Shown here piece after piece: positions 53,731 to 64,000 of a stretch of DNA of 64,000 nucleotides. Both the position numbers and the translations under genes were made by a program. Source of the DNA: JASLEW01 sp035544895 (GTDB lineage: Bacteria > Acidobacteriota > Thermoanaerobaculia > Multivoradales > UBA5704); NCBI GenBank assembly GCA_035544895.1, contig DASZZM010000059.1, positions 62,001 to 126,000 on the forward strand, in the 5' to 3' direction. The stretch's first letter is position 1, and the number at the start of each line of letters is the position of its first letter. Under the pieces are notes generated by a model that was given only the letters and a program-made list of their open reading frames with translations, was not told the origin of the DNA and searched no databases.

Positions 53731-55659
53731 TCAGCGGCGCGCGGCCGCCCGCGCCTCGACCCCCGGAGACTCCGCGCGCGACGGCCGGGAGGCCGCGACG
53801 CGCACCTCGCCGGCCTGGACCGCGCGCAGGAAGGCGGTGACCACCTTGGCGTCGAAGCGGCTGCCGGTGAGCTTGGTGATCGTCTCCACCGCAAACCGCA
53901 GGTCATAGGCCTGCTGATAGGGACGGTTGGTGGTGATGGCGTCGAAGGTGTCGGCCACCGCCACGATGCGGGCAAAGAGCGGGATCTGTTCTCCTTTCAG
54001 GCCTTCCGGATAGCCGCGCCCGTTCCACGCCTCGTGATGCCAGCGAATGGCCGGAATCATCTCCCGGAGCTGCTCGATCGGGCTCATGATGTCGGCGCCG
54101 ATCGTGGTGTGCATCTTCATCTGCTCGTATTCGGCGGGAGTGAGCACTCCCTCCTTGCGCAGCACGGTGTCCTCGACGCCGATCTTGCCGATGTCGTGAA
54201 GCAGCGCGCCGATCCATACCTTGTGCTGTACCTCTTCGGAGAGCAACAGCTGGCGCGCGATGGTCCTGCTGAGCGCCGCCACGCGCTCGGAGTGGCCGCG
54301 GGTGTAGGGATCCTTGGCGTCGATCGCGGCGGCAAAGGCGCGCAGCGAGCCGATGAACAGGTCGCGGTTGGCTTGCGCCGCCTGGCGCAGCTGCTGCACG
54401 TAGCTCTCGACGTGCCCGCTCATGCGGTTGAAGTCCTCGGCCAGGGCCGCGAGCTCGAAAGAGAGGCCCGCCATCTCGACGCGCCCTCCGAAGCTGCCGG
54501 CGGCGATCGCGTGGGTGGTCTCGGTCAGCCGCTGGATGGGGCGGACCACCCAGCGCGCCGCGAGGACGGCAAAGAGGATCGACAGCGCGACCAGGGGCAG
54601 CGTGGCGAGGACGGTCTTCAGGATCATCTGGTCGATGACCGCGAAGGTGGCCGCGAGCGGCTTCTGCACCACCACACCCCAGCGCGCCTCGGGGATGGCG
54701 CTGACCTGGGCGACCACGTTCTCGGACCCGGCGGGGGAGGCGAAGGCGTACTCCATGGTCAGGCTGAGCTGCTTCTGGGCAAACGACTGAACGACCGGGG
54801 AGCGCGCCAAGGCGCTCACCCGCGCGGGATCGGCGACGTTCGACCACAGGAGTTTTCCGGACTGGTCGAGCAGGAAGGCGGTGACCGCGGGGGCCGCGGC
54901 GGCGCGGCGAGCTCCGCGGCGCTCGGCCTCGCCGGCCCCGGCGTTCTGGCCGGTCTCCTGGCCGGCTCCTGGCGCGACGTCCCTGAGCTGGTCGAGGCGG
55001 ATGAGCACCTCGACGATGATCGGCGGCAGCGGCGGCGGGGGCGGAGCGGGTGCGGCGTTCGGAAGGCTCGCCCCGGCCGGCGGGGCGGACGAGCTTGCCT
55101 GCCCCGGGAGAGCCCCGGCGCCGGGCGCGGCCGAGGCGGGCACCGCCAGCGCCGCCAAGGGCTCTCTCGCCGGACCCAGGTCCACGAATTGAAACGACGG
55201 CACGCCGCGGCCGCGTGCCTGCTCGAAGGCCGCGTTCAAGGCCGCCAGTCCCGGCTGGCCGAGATCGCCGGCCTGGCGCACCGGTCCCGCGCCATCGCGA
55301 TCCAGCACACGCAAGGCGAGCAGGTCCTGTCTGCCGCTGGCGAAGCTCTGCAGGTAGCCAGCGACCCAGGGCTCGCGCAGGCGCTGCTGGACGTCGGCGG
55401 GCCCGGGCGCGAGGAGCAATCCGCCGCCCAGCTGCGCGAGCTCCTGGCGCAGGGTGGCGAGCTGCGTGTCGATCTCGCGCGACAGCGCTCCGGCCTTGCG
55501 GATCAGGAAGTCGCGTTCGGCGTCGTGGAGGACCTCGCGGCTCTTGGGAATGAGCAGCGAGCCGCTGATCAGCAGGGGGATGCAGCTCGACAGCAGCACG
55601 ATGACCAGCAGGACATGCCGCAGCTTCAGCCTGCGCAGAAAATTTCTCCGAGTCGTCAT
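53731..55659 (-). CDS. Membrane sensor with HAMP and HD-GYP domains
   Basis: HD-GYP enzymes usually degrade cyclic di-GMP. The 642 residues have an N-terminal TM helix (HVLLVIVLLSSCIPLLISGS), a periplasmic region of about 270 residues with an internal Pro/Ala-rich linker, and a second TM helix (TLPLVALSILFAVLAARWVV). A HAMP segment follows (RPIQRLTETTHAIAAGSFGG), then the HD-GYP domain: RGHSERVAALS, LLHDIGKIGV (H488, D489), HHEAWNGRGYPEG (GYP at 549-551) and VAVADTFDAITT. ATG 55659 is preferred to the TTG two codons before. A roadblock-like gene follows. Confidence 0.93.
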   Translation of the reverse strand: MTTRRNFLRRLKLRHVLLVIVLLSSCIPLLISGSLLIPKSREVLHDAERDFLIRKAGALSREIDTQLATLRQELAQLGGGLLLAPGPADVQQRLREPWVAGYLQSFASGRQDLLALRVLDRDGAGPVRQAGDLGQPGLAALNAAFEQARGRGVPSFQFVDLGPAREPLAALAVPASAAPGAGALPGQASSSAPPAGASLPNAAPAPPPPPLPPIIVEVLIRLDQLRDVAPGAGQETGQNAGAGEAERRGARRAAAAPAVTAFLLDQSGKLLWSNVADPARVSALARSPVVQSFAQKQLSLTMEYAFASPAGSENVVAQVSAIPEARWGVVVQKPLAATFAVIDQMILKTVLATLPLVALSILFAVLAARWVVRPIQRLTETTHAIAAGSFGGRVEMAGLSFELAALAEDFNRMSGHVESYVQQLRQAAQANRDLFIGSLRAFAAAIDAKDPYTRGHSERVAALSRTIARQLLLSEEVQHKVWIGALLHDIGKIGVEDTVLRKEGVLTPAEYEQMKMHTTIGADIMSPIEQLREMIPAIRWHHEAWNGRGYPEGLKGEQIPLFARIVAVADTFDAITTNRPYQQAYDLRFAVETITKLTGSRFDAKVVTAFLRAVQAGEVRVAASRPSRAESPGVEARAAARR

Positions 55660-55735
55660 GGGCAACGGCAGGACCGCAGCAAAATGGGCGGGATCTCCTC
55701 CCCGGCTGATCTAAAGAGCACTTGAAGACAAGGAG

Positions 55736-55741
55736 ATTATA
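55736..55741 (-). promoter_or_regulatory. -10 hexamer TATAAT for the HD-GYP gene
   Basis: On the minus strand this is a perfect TATAAT about 77 bp before the ATG at 55659, in a locally AT-rich patch. No clear -35 partner was seen. Confidence 0.4.
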
Positions 55742-55818
55742 GCCGATCGCGACCACCCCGCGCCCCCTGCCGGCCTGCTCACTCCCCTTCCTGGTGCCGC
55801 AGAGGCTAAAATGACCAG

Positions 55819-58800
55819 GTGCCTGAGTCCCCAAGGTTCGGCTGGTTGCACCTGACCGATCTTCACTACGGCCTCGCAGGCCAGCGCCCACTCTGGCCCA
55901 ACGTCCGCGAGGCCTTCTTCGCCGACCTAAGAAAGCTACACAAGCGGTGCGGCCCATGGCAGGCAGTCCTTTTCACCGGCGACCTTGTGCAGGCGGGACG
56001 GGAGGAAGAGTTCAAGTCGATCGAGAGCGAGGTGCTGGCACGCCTCTGGAAGGAGCTGGAAGCTCTCGGCTCCGGTGACGCGAGACTGCTCGCCGTGCCC
56101 GGCAACCATGACCTGGTGCGGCCGGAGGCCAGCAGGCCCTCCGCGGCCGTCCGGCAATTGCTGCGGCCGGGCGGCCTCGCCGAGATCGCGGAGGAGTTCT
56201 GGACGGACCCCGGCAGCGAATACCGCTCGGTCATCGGCGCCGCCCTTGCGAACTACGATGCCTGGTGGGGACGGACCGTCTTCCGCCGCAATGCCGCCGT
56301 GACGAGTGGGATCCTGCCCGGTGATTTCGCGGCGACACTTCCCGCGAGCACTCGCCGCATCGGCGTGATCGGCTTGAATACCACATTCCTTCAGCTCGCC
56401 GCGGGCGACTACCGCGAACGCCTCGCCTGGGATATTCGCCAGCTACAGAGCGTGTGTACCGACATGGCCGACTGGCGCGCAGGGCACGAAGCATGCCTGC
56501 TGCTGACCCATCAAGGACCCGACTGGCTCGACGCCCATTCCCGAGAAGCTTACGCGGAGATCAATCCAGCCGGGCGCTTCGCCGTGCACCTGTTCGGGCA
56601 CATGCACGAGACCGTCGTCCGCTCCACGCGCCAGGGCGGCGGCAAACCCCTGCGGCAATGGCAGGGCTGTTCTCTGTTCGGGCTCGAGCGCTTCGGAGAC
56701 CCGCCGAGGCAGGACCGGCGGCATGGCTACGGGGCAGGGTGCCTTGAGTTTGGCACCCGGCAGACCGTCATCCGCCACTGGCCACGCCGTGCTGTAAAAG
56801 ACGCGAACGGATGGCGTTTCGTCCCCGACGAGGAAACCTGCGTCCTGACCAGCGACGGAGGCACTGAGCCCGAGGAGATCGGCAGCGAGAAAAAACCGGC
56901 ATCCGCCCGCCCCAGACGACGGACGCCTCCCGCTCTCGCAGCGCCTGCCGCCAGCAGGGAGAGCGCTCTTGTTGCAACCTATACCAAGGCGGCTCGCGCC
57001 CTCTGGGACATCATCGATCTCGCTGGGCTGCCCGAGGACGAGCGGCATCTCGCCATGCAGCGCTTCATGTTGCGGCAGCTCTATCTGCCACTCCGCATGG
57101 TCGTGGAGAGTGCTCCGGATGAAGGCGCCCTGGCGGCTCTGGAAGAGAACCGCGAGCTGCGGCGCTTCGCGGCCGCCGGACGGCTCTCGGCACCCGCGGG
57201 CGAGGCGGTCGAGCACAAGCCTGGGAAGAGAGAGTCTCTTGGCGGTTGGCTGGGCTCCGCCATGGCGGTCGCACCCCGCGGCAAGATCAAGAAGAACCGC
57301 AAGGACGAGGACTTTGCCCCACGCCTAGTCCTGCTCGGCGATCCAGGCGGCGGCAAGACCACGCTCTTGCGCTGGCTGGCCACGGCCTACCTCCTACGCC
57401 GCGAGAAAGACTCCGACCTCGTGCGGCTGCCCGATGCCGATTCGCTGCCCGCGACGGACTGGCTGCCGATTCTCATCCGCTGCCGCGAGCTGGACCGTGA
57501 GGGCCTGGGGCAGTGCGCTCTCGAAGACCTTCTGCGCCAGACCGTGGCCAGGATGGAGCTGCCCGGCGGCCAGATCGATGCGCTGGTAGAACTCCTGCGC
57601 GCTCGGCTGGAAGCCGGCTCAGCGATCCTTCTCGTGGACGGTCTTGACGAGATCACGGACCCGGCCCGGCGGGCCGCCTTTTGCGGGCGGCTGGAAGGCA
57701 TGGCAAAACGCTTCTATCGCTCTCCCATCATCGCTACGTCGCGGATCGTGGGCTACCGCGAGATGCGCCGCCGCCTGGGCCAGGGCTTCGCGCACGCGAC
57801 GCTGGCGGAGCTGACCCCGGAAGAGAAGGATGACTTCGTTCGCCGTTGGTGCGAGGTGACCATACTCGAGCCCGTTCGGCGAGCTGCCGAGGCGGAGAAA
57901 CTGCAGCGCGGCATTCACGGCTCCGACCGGATCGAGCGCCTCACCACCAACCCGATGCTGCTCACTACCATGGCCCTGGTGCAGCGGAAGGTCGGAAAGC
58001 TCCCCACCCGCCGCCACAAGCTGTATTGGGAGGCGGTCGGCGTGCTGCTGAATTGGCGCGCGGAGGTCGAGGAGCCGATGGACCCGGACGAGGCGCTGCC
58101 CCAGCTTGAATACGTCGCCTACACCATGTGCGACCGGGGCGTGCAACGGCTCCGGCGTGACGAGCTGCTGGGCTTGCTCGAGGGTGCACGCCGCGACTAC
58201 CCGAACATCCGGCCACTCCACCGCCTGACGCCGGAAGCCTTTCTCGCCGGGTTGGAGCGGCGCACTGGGCTGCTCGTAGAGGTAGGGGAGGTTCAGCACG
58301 AGGGCAGGCCAGTGGCGGTCTATGAGTTCCGTCACTTGACGTTCCAGGAGTACCTGGGAGCCCGGGCGATCCTAGAAGGGCGCTTCTCGGGCCACCAGTC
58401 GGGAACTACCTTGGCGCAGCGGATCAAGCCTCTCGCTGGAAGACTCGCGGAGATTTTCACGGGTCCGCAGCCGGAGCTACAAGTAACCGAAAACTGGCGG
58501 GAGGCGCTGCGGCTCTGCGTGGCGAGCTGCAGCGATGACGATGTCGACCCGGTGCTCGAGGCCATTCTCGAACCGGAGCGCACCGAAGAAGCACGCCCAC
58601 GAGCGACTCTTGCTCTGCTCTGCCTGGCGGATGAGCCGAACGTCACCCACGCAAGAGCCGCCGAGATCCTGCGCCGCTTCGCGGAGCAGATTAGGGGAGA
58701 AGACAGTTCCATAAGCTGGAGCTCGGTCGCTAGGGCGGCGCAAGAGACAGCCGGTGGCGCCTGGGGACCGCCGCTACAGGAGGCCCTCGCGGCAGAGTTT

Positions 58801-59619
58801 CTGCGCTGCGGCCCGCGACTCCGGGTGAACCCCGGATCGGTGTGCGGGAATGTGGGTCATGCTGCGATGCCTCGCGACCGAGCCGGGCAGGAGGCCTGGT
58901 GGAACCGACAGATTGAGGCCCTTATTTCTCCGTCCGAGCAAGAAGCGGTGTCAGCAGCGCTGGCCATCATGTTGGCTGCATACTTCAGGACGCTCTTGGG
59001 GTCTCCACGCGCGGTCGTTGACGGCCTCATGCAGCTTTTAGGCCGCAGCCCTGCGGCTTCTCATGCCGCCTCTTGGGCACTGGGCTGGCTGTCAGGCGCC
59101 TTCGACCACAAGGCCTACTGGAAGCCGAGCGCCAAAGATACCTCCCGCTTGCTCGCCTACCTGGCGAATCCAACCTTTGACCCCCAGGCTCTGCGCTGGC
59201 TGCTCATAATTTGTGGGGCTGCGCGGATTCGTGAGGCGCTTTTCCATTGCACCTCTTTCCTCCACCATCCAGAGGCTGACGTACGTATCGCGGCGGCTGA
59301 AGCCCTTGGCCGGATTGGGGATCCGGCCGCTGACGAGGGCCTGCGGAGGGCTCTAAAAGACGTAGACGCAGAGGTGCGAGGGGTATCTCTGGGAGCCTTG
59401 GTAGAACTCAGCAACTACCCTGACGCGAGACTGCGCTCTAAGCTCGTCTCGTTCCACCTGATTGACCGTGAGCGCCGCTGCATCGATCCTGAGGAGCCGA
59501 TCTCGATTGAACGGGTGAACCAAGCCTCTCAGCGGCTCTCGCTCTCGGCCGAACAGGTGCGAAGCGCCTATGAAACCCTCGCGGACGATTACGGCCTGCG
59601 ACTTGAATGGCGGCCTTGA
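55819..59619 (+). CDS. Metallophosphoesterase-NACHT-HEAT protein (STAND type)
   Basis: A 1266-residue soluble protein in three blocks. Residues about 8-300 are a calcineurin-like phosphoesterase with its full metal set: D14 and H16 (TDLHYG), D55 (FTGDLV), GNHD (95-98), H231 (LLTHQGP) and GHMH (260-263). Residues about 490-850 are a NACHT NTPase: Walker A GDPGGGKTT (507-515, Lys intact), Walker B LLVDGLDEI (607-611) and TSRIVGYREM. The C-terminal block is helical, with clear HEAT repeats near 1150 (HPEADVRIAAAEALGRIGDPA; EVRGVSLGALVELS). Such effector-NTPase-repeat proteins act in phage defence in bacteria. The GTG start has no ribosome site; a TAAAAT hexamer seven bases upstream would give a leaderless message. 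The 3' third is visibly less GC-rich, a sign of transfer. Confidence 0.88.
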   Translation: MPESPRFGWLHLTDLHYGLAGQRPLWPNVREAFFADLRKLHKRCGPWQAVLFTGDLVQAGREEEFKSIESEVLARLWKELEALGSGDARLLAVPGNHDLVRPEASRPSAAVRQLLRPGGLAEIAEEFWTDPGSEYRSVIGAALANYDAWWGRTVFRRNAAVTSGILPGDFAATLPASTRRIGVIGLNTTFLQLAAGDYRERLAWDIRQLQSVCTDMADWRAGHEACLLLTHQGPDWLDAHSREAYAEINPAGRFAVHLFGHMHETVVRSTRQGGGKPLRQWQGCSLFGLERFGDPPRQDRRHGYGAGCLEFGTRQTVIRHWPRRAVKDANGWRFVPDEETCVLTSDGGTEPEEIGSEKKPASARPRRRTPPALAAPAASRESALVATYTKAARALWDIIDLAGLPEDERHLAMQRFMLRQLYLPLRMVVESAPDEGALAALEENRELRRFAAAGRLSAPAGEAVEHKPGKRESLGGWLGSAMAVAPRGKIKKNRKDEDFAPRLVLLGDPGGGKTTLLRWLATAYLLRREKDSDLVRLPDADSLPATDWLPILIRCRELDREGLGQCALEDLLRQTVARMELPGGQIDALVELLRARLEAGSAILLVDGLDEITDPARRAAFCGRLEGMAKRFYRSPIIATSRIVGYREMRRRLGQGFAHATLAELTPEEKDDFVRRWCEVTILEPVRRAAEAEKLQRGIHGSDRIERLTTNPMLLTTMALVQRKVGKLPTRRHKLYWEAVGVLLNWRAEVEEPMDPDEALPQLEYVAYTMCDRGVQRLRRDELLGLLEGARRDYPNIRPLHRLTPEAFLAGLERRTGLLVEVGEVQHEGRPVAVYEFRHLTFQEYLGARAILEGRFSGHQSGTTLAQRIKPLAGRLAEIFTGPQPELQVTENWREALRLCVASCSDDDVDPVLEAILEPERTEEARPRATLALLCLADEPNVTHARAAEILRRFAEQIRGEDSSISWSSVARAAQETAGGAWGPPLQEALAAEFLRCGPRLRVNPGSVCGNVGHAAMPRDRAGQEAWWNRQIEALISPSEQEAVSAALAIMLAAYFRTLLGSPRAVVDGLMQLLGRSPAASHAASWALGWLSGAFDHKAYWKPSAKDTSRLLAYLANPTFDPQALRWLLIICGAARIREALFHCTSFLHHPEADVRIAAAEALGRIGDPAADEGLRRALKDVDAEVRGVSLGALVELSNYPDARLRSKLVSFHLIDRERRCIDPEEPISIERVNQASQRLSLSAEQVRSAYETLADDYGLRLEWRP

Positions 59620-59664
59620 GTAGCATCGCCGCCTCCGCGGCAGAGCGCCTGTGAGAGATCCCGA

Positions 59665-60837
59665 TTAGAGATAGCCGGGAGCCCTCAGGGGAGCCTGGAA
59701 GGGATCGCGCAGGAAGGAGCGCAGCTCGGGGAGGACTTCGCCCCAGGCGAGGGATTCGACGATGCGGCCCTGGCCGAGGGCGGCGGGCAGCACCCAGACC
59801 AGGCCGCGCTCGGTCGCCTTCTTGTCCCGCGCCATACGGGCGGCGAGGTCCTCGGCGTCGAGCGGCGGCAGCGGGGGCAGGGAGAGGCGCGCGAGCAGGC
59901 CCGCGATCCGTCCGGCCGCGGCGGGATCGAGGCCGCGGCGCAGCGCCAGGCGGAGGGCGAAGAGGATGCCGTAGGCGACCGCTTCGCCGTGCCGCGGGCC
60001 GGCGTAGCCGCAGGCCGACTCGATGGCGTGCCCCAGGGTGTGCCCGAAGTTGAGCAGCCGGCGCTCGCCGTGCTCGTCGGGATCGGCCTCGACCACCCGG
60101 ATCTTGGCCGCCGCCGCGGCGGCCACCACCGGGCCCAGCGCGTCGCGATCGCCGGCGAGGAGCGCCGGCAGCGCGCGGTCGACGCGGTCGAGCAGCGCCG
60201 GATCGAGCAGGGCCGCCATCTTGATCACCTCGACCAGGCCGGAGCGCAGCTCCTCGCGCGGCAGGGTCGCGAGCAGCGAGGTGTCGCACACCACGAAGGC
60301 GGGGTGGTGGAAGAGACCCACCGTGTTCTTGCCGCCGGGGAGGTCCACCGCGGTCTTGCCGCCGAGCGCGGCGTCGACCTGCGCCAGCAGGGTGGTTGGG
60401 AGCTGGGCGTAGGCGATGCCGCGCAGGAAGCAGCCGGCCACGAAACCGCCGAGATCGCCGACGCTGCCGCCGCCGAAAGCGAGGAGCCGGCTGTCGCGCT
60501 TGCCGCCGGCGGCGAGCATCTCGTTCCACAGCCGCTCGGCGGTGGCCGGCGCCTTGGCCGCCTCCCCCTCCGCGACGGCGAGGACCGCCGAGCGGGCGGC
60601 CGCCGCGCGCAGCGGCTCGAGGTGCACGCCGTGCAGCGCGAGGACCCGCGGAGTGCTGACCACGAAGAGGGCGCGCCCGGCCAACCAGGCGGCCAGCTCC
60701 GGACGGGCGGCGGCGAGCGCGCTCGCTCCGGCCAGAATCGGCGTGACTCCGGCGGGATGGCGCAAGGCGAGGCGCCATGTCCCGGGCATTTCGGGCGTTT
60801 CGGGCGTCTCGGCGTCGGCTCCGCGGTCAGGGTGCAT
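59665..60837 (-). CDS. aroB: 3-dehydroquinate synthase
   Basis: AroB makes 3-dehydroquinate, the second step of the shikimate pathway. The 390 residues have FGGGSVGDLGGFVAGCFLRG (NAD site), QLPTTLLAQVDAALGGKTAV, DLPGGKNTVGLFHHP and LLNFGHTLGHAIES with the zinc-binding His, then RHGEAVAYGILFAL. ATG 60837 is the better start; its N-terminus carries a short Glu-Thr-Pro repeat (ETPETPEMPGT) encoded by 9-bp units at 60782-60808. The longer open frame to 60921 lacks support. aspS ends about 104 bp upstream. Confidence 0.94.
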   Translation of the reverse strand: MHPDRGADAETPETPEMPGTWRLALRHPAGVTPILAGASALAAARPELAAWLAGRALFVVSTPRVLALHGVHLEPLRAAAARSAVLAVAEGEAAKAPATAERLWNEMLAAGGKRDSRLLAFGGGSVGDLGGFVAGCFLRGIAYAQLPTTLLAQVDAALGGKTAVDLPGGKNTVGLFHHPAFVVCDTSLLATLPREELRSGLVEVIKMAALLDPALLDRVDRALPALLAGDRDALGPVVAAAAAAKIRVVEADPDEHGERRLLNFGHTLGHAIESACGYAGPRHGEAVAYGILFALRLALRRGLDPAAAGRIAGLLARLSLPPLPPLDAEDLAARMARDKKATERGLVWVLPAALGQGRIVESLAWGEVLPELRSFLRDPFQAPLRAPGYL

Positions 60838-60940
60838 CTCTCGTCGGCCTCCGCGCCGGGTCCGGGTCGGCGTCCATCCGTCATCGATCCCGCCCGCCGT
60901 CAACCCGGCGTCGGGCGGCATGAGCCATGGCCCGTCCCGC

Positions 60941-62748
<1,808 letters not shown>

Positions 62749-62752
<4 letters not shown>

Positions 62753-64000
62753 GCTTCCTCCTTCAGGCGGGCGACCGCCGCGGCGCGCGGCAGGCGCGCC
62801 TGCTCACCCGAGGAGAGGTCCCTGACCGTCACCTCGCCGGCTTGCAGCTCCTCGTCGCCGAGCAGGGCCGCCAGGCGCGAGCCCAGGCGGTCGGCGCGCT
62901 TGAGCGCCGCCTTGAGCGAGCGGGTGGAAAGCTCGGCAACCGCCGGAACGCCAGCCGACCGCAGCTCTTCGGCGAGCGCGAGCGCCGCGGCGAGATCGAC
63001 GCCGCCGGCCGTCGCCACGAACACCGGCGGCGGCGGCAAGGCGCGGCGCCGGAAGCTCTCCGGCAGCACGTCCACCAGCCGGTCCTCGCCGATGGCGAAG
63101 CCGATGCCCGGCACCTCCGGGCCGCCGAGGTCCGAGATCAGCCGATCGTAGCGCCCGCCGCCGACCACCGCGTCTTGTGCGCCGAGGCCGCCGGCGGTGA
63201 TCTCGAACACCGTCCGGGTGTAGTAATCGAGGCCGCGCACCAGGCGGTCCTCGACCCGGTGCGGCACGCCGCGGCAGGCCAGCAGGCGCACCACCTCGGC
63301 GAAGTGCTCGCGGCTCTCCGTCGAGAGGAAGTCGCGCAGGCGCGGGGCGCCCTCCAGCAGCTCGCGCTCGGCCGGCGACTTGCTGTCGAGGATGCGCAGC
63401 GGATTAGTGTCGAGCCGGCGCAGGCTGTCCTCGCCGAGCCGGTCGCGGTGCGGCAGGAAATACTCGCGCAACGCCGTGCGATAGGCGGCCCGCGAGGCCT
63501 CGTCGCCCACGGTGTTGAGCAGCACCAGCAGGTCAGGAAAGCCGAGCTCGCCCAGGAAGCGCACCAGCATGGTCACGATCTCGCAGTCGGAGGCGGGGCC
63601 GGGGTCGCCGAGCAGCTCGGCGCCGATCTGGTAGAACTGCCGGTAGCGCCCGCGCTGCGGCCGCTCGTAGCGGAACTGCGGCCCCATGTAGAAGAGCTTC
63701 TGGGGCGCCGGCCAGTCGCGCAGGTTGTGCTCGATGTAGGCGCGCGCCACCGGCGCGGTGTTCTCGGGGCGCAGCGTCAAGCTCTTGCCCTTCTTGTCGG
63801 GAAAGCTGTACATCTCCTTGCCCACGATGTCGGTCGACTCGCCCACGCTGCGCACAAACAGCTCGGTCTCCTCGACGACGGGAGTGCGGATCTCGCCGAA
63901 ACCATAGGCGGTGAAGACTCGCCGCGCGGTATCCTCGACCGCCGCCCACACCGCGGTCTCGGGCGGCAGGAGGTCGCGCATGCCTTTGATGCGCTGCACC
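62749..64000 (-). CDS. hisS: Histidyl-tRNA synthetase (5' end at window edge)
   Basis: About 417 codons of HisRS are visible. Motifs are IKGMRDLLPPETAVW at the start, TLRPENTAPVARAYIEHN, motif 2 FRYERPQRGRYRQFYQIGAE, the HisA segments RGLDYYTRTVFEI and GGGRYDRLISDLGG, and the C-terminal anticodon domain. A GTG at 63999 could be the start, but HisRS usually has a few more residues before this point, so the true start may lie outside the window. The stop overlaps the aspS start by four bases. Confidence 0.93.

Overview
This window is GC-rich chromosomal DNA from a Gram-negative bacterium. It carries a lipid A gene set (lpxD, fabZ, lpxA), bamA, a skp/ompH-type chaperone and lolC/lolD, so it has an LPS-type outer membrane. 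The best lineage guess is Acidobacteriota, perhaps the Thermoanaerobaculia. That rests on general style (GC content, the lysS-lolC-lolD-bamA-lpx order, DUF3857/transglutaminase proteins, and a secreted protein ending in a domain with the motif FYTVAPCRVLDTR), not on a marker gene. Nearly every base is coding. No rRNA, tRNA, CRISPR array, transposase or integrase was recognised.

Layout. 1-14867 (minus) is a long envelope block: lysS, lolC, lolD, a 765-bp non-coding region with two large inverted repeats, clpC, bamA, ompH, lpxD, fabZ, lpxA, a GnnA-like Gfo/Idh/MocA oxidoreductase, mtnP and a partial surE. punA (plus) follows, then a minus-strand trio of a luciferase-like flavin oxidoreductase, an ATP-grasp ligase and tryptophan 2,3-dioxygenase. 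19349-26003 (plus) has two overlapping DUF3857/transglutaminase-like proteins (the first lacks its catalytic Cys and His), a BtaA-like DUF3419 protein and a dolichol-kinase-like membrane protein. 26019-28835 (minus) is a DUF4062/NACHT-like/multi-TM protein. 28931-35569 (plus) is a four-gene overlapping operon: TPR-beta-barrel protein, FecR-like protein and two FG-GAP secreted proteins.

35619-42533 (minus) is a second four-gene operon joined by ATGA overlaps: GNAT acyltransferase, OleC-like AMP ligase, UbiA prenyltransferase and a rifampin-phosphotransferase-like ATP/phosphohistidine enzyme. The UbiA gene carries ten 8-bp tandem repeats just after its start. A coiled-coil protein, hpt, ridA, an outer-membrane protein, an unknown protein and ribE follow. 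vapBC sits between two diverged copies of a roughly 110-bp leader that belongs to the downstream M61 peptidase gene. ribD, ftsY, a roadblock-like protein and an HD-GYP sensor come next, then a large metallophosphoesterase-NACHT-HEAT protein (plus), then aroB, aspS and a partial hisS (minus).

Housekeeping parts are translation (lysS, aspS, hisS), envelope assembly, purine, methylthioadenosine and riboflavin metabolism, and SRP targeting. The less ordinary parts are two NACHT-type signalling proteins (possible phage defence), two tightly overlapping operons of unknown product, the tryptophan-dioxygenase trio, and several families of short repeats. These repeats include a modular intergenic element in four places and 8-, 9- and 30-bp tandem repeats inside coding linkers.
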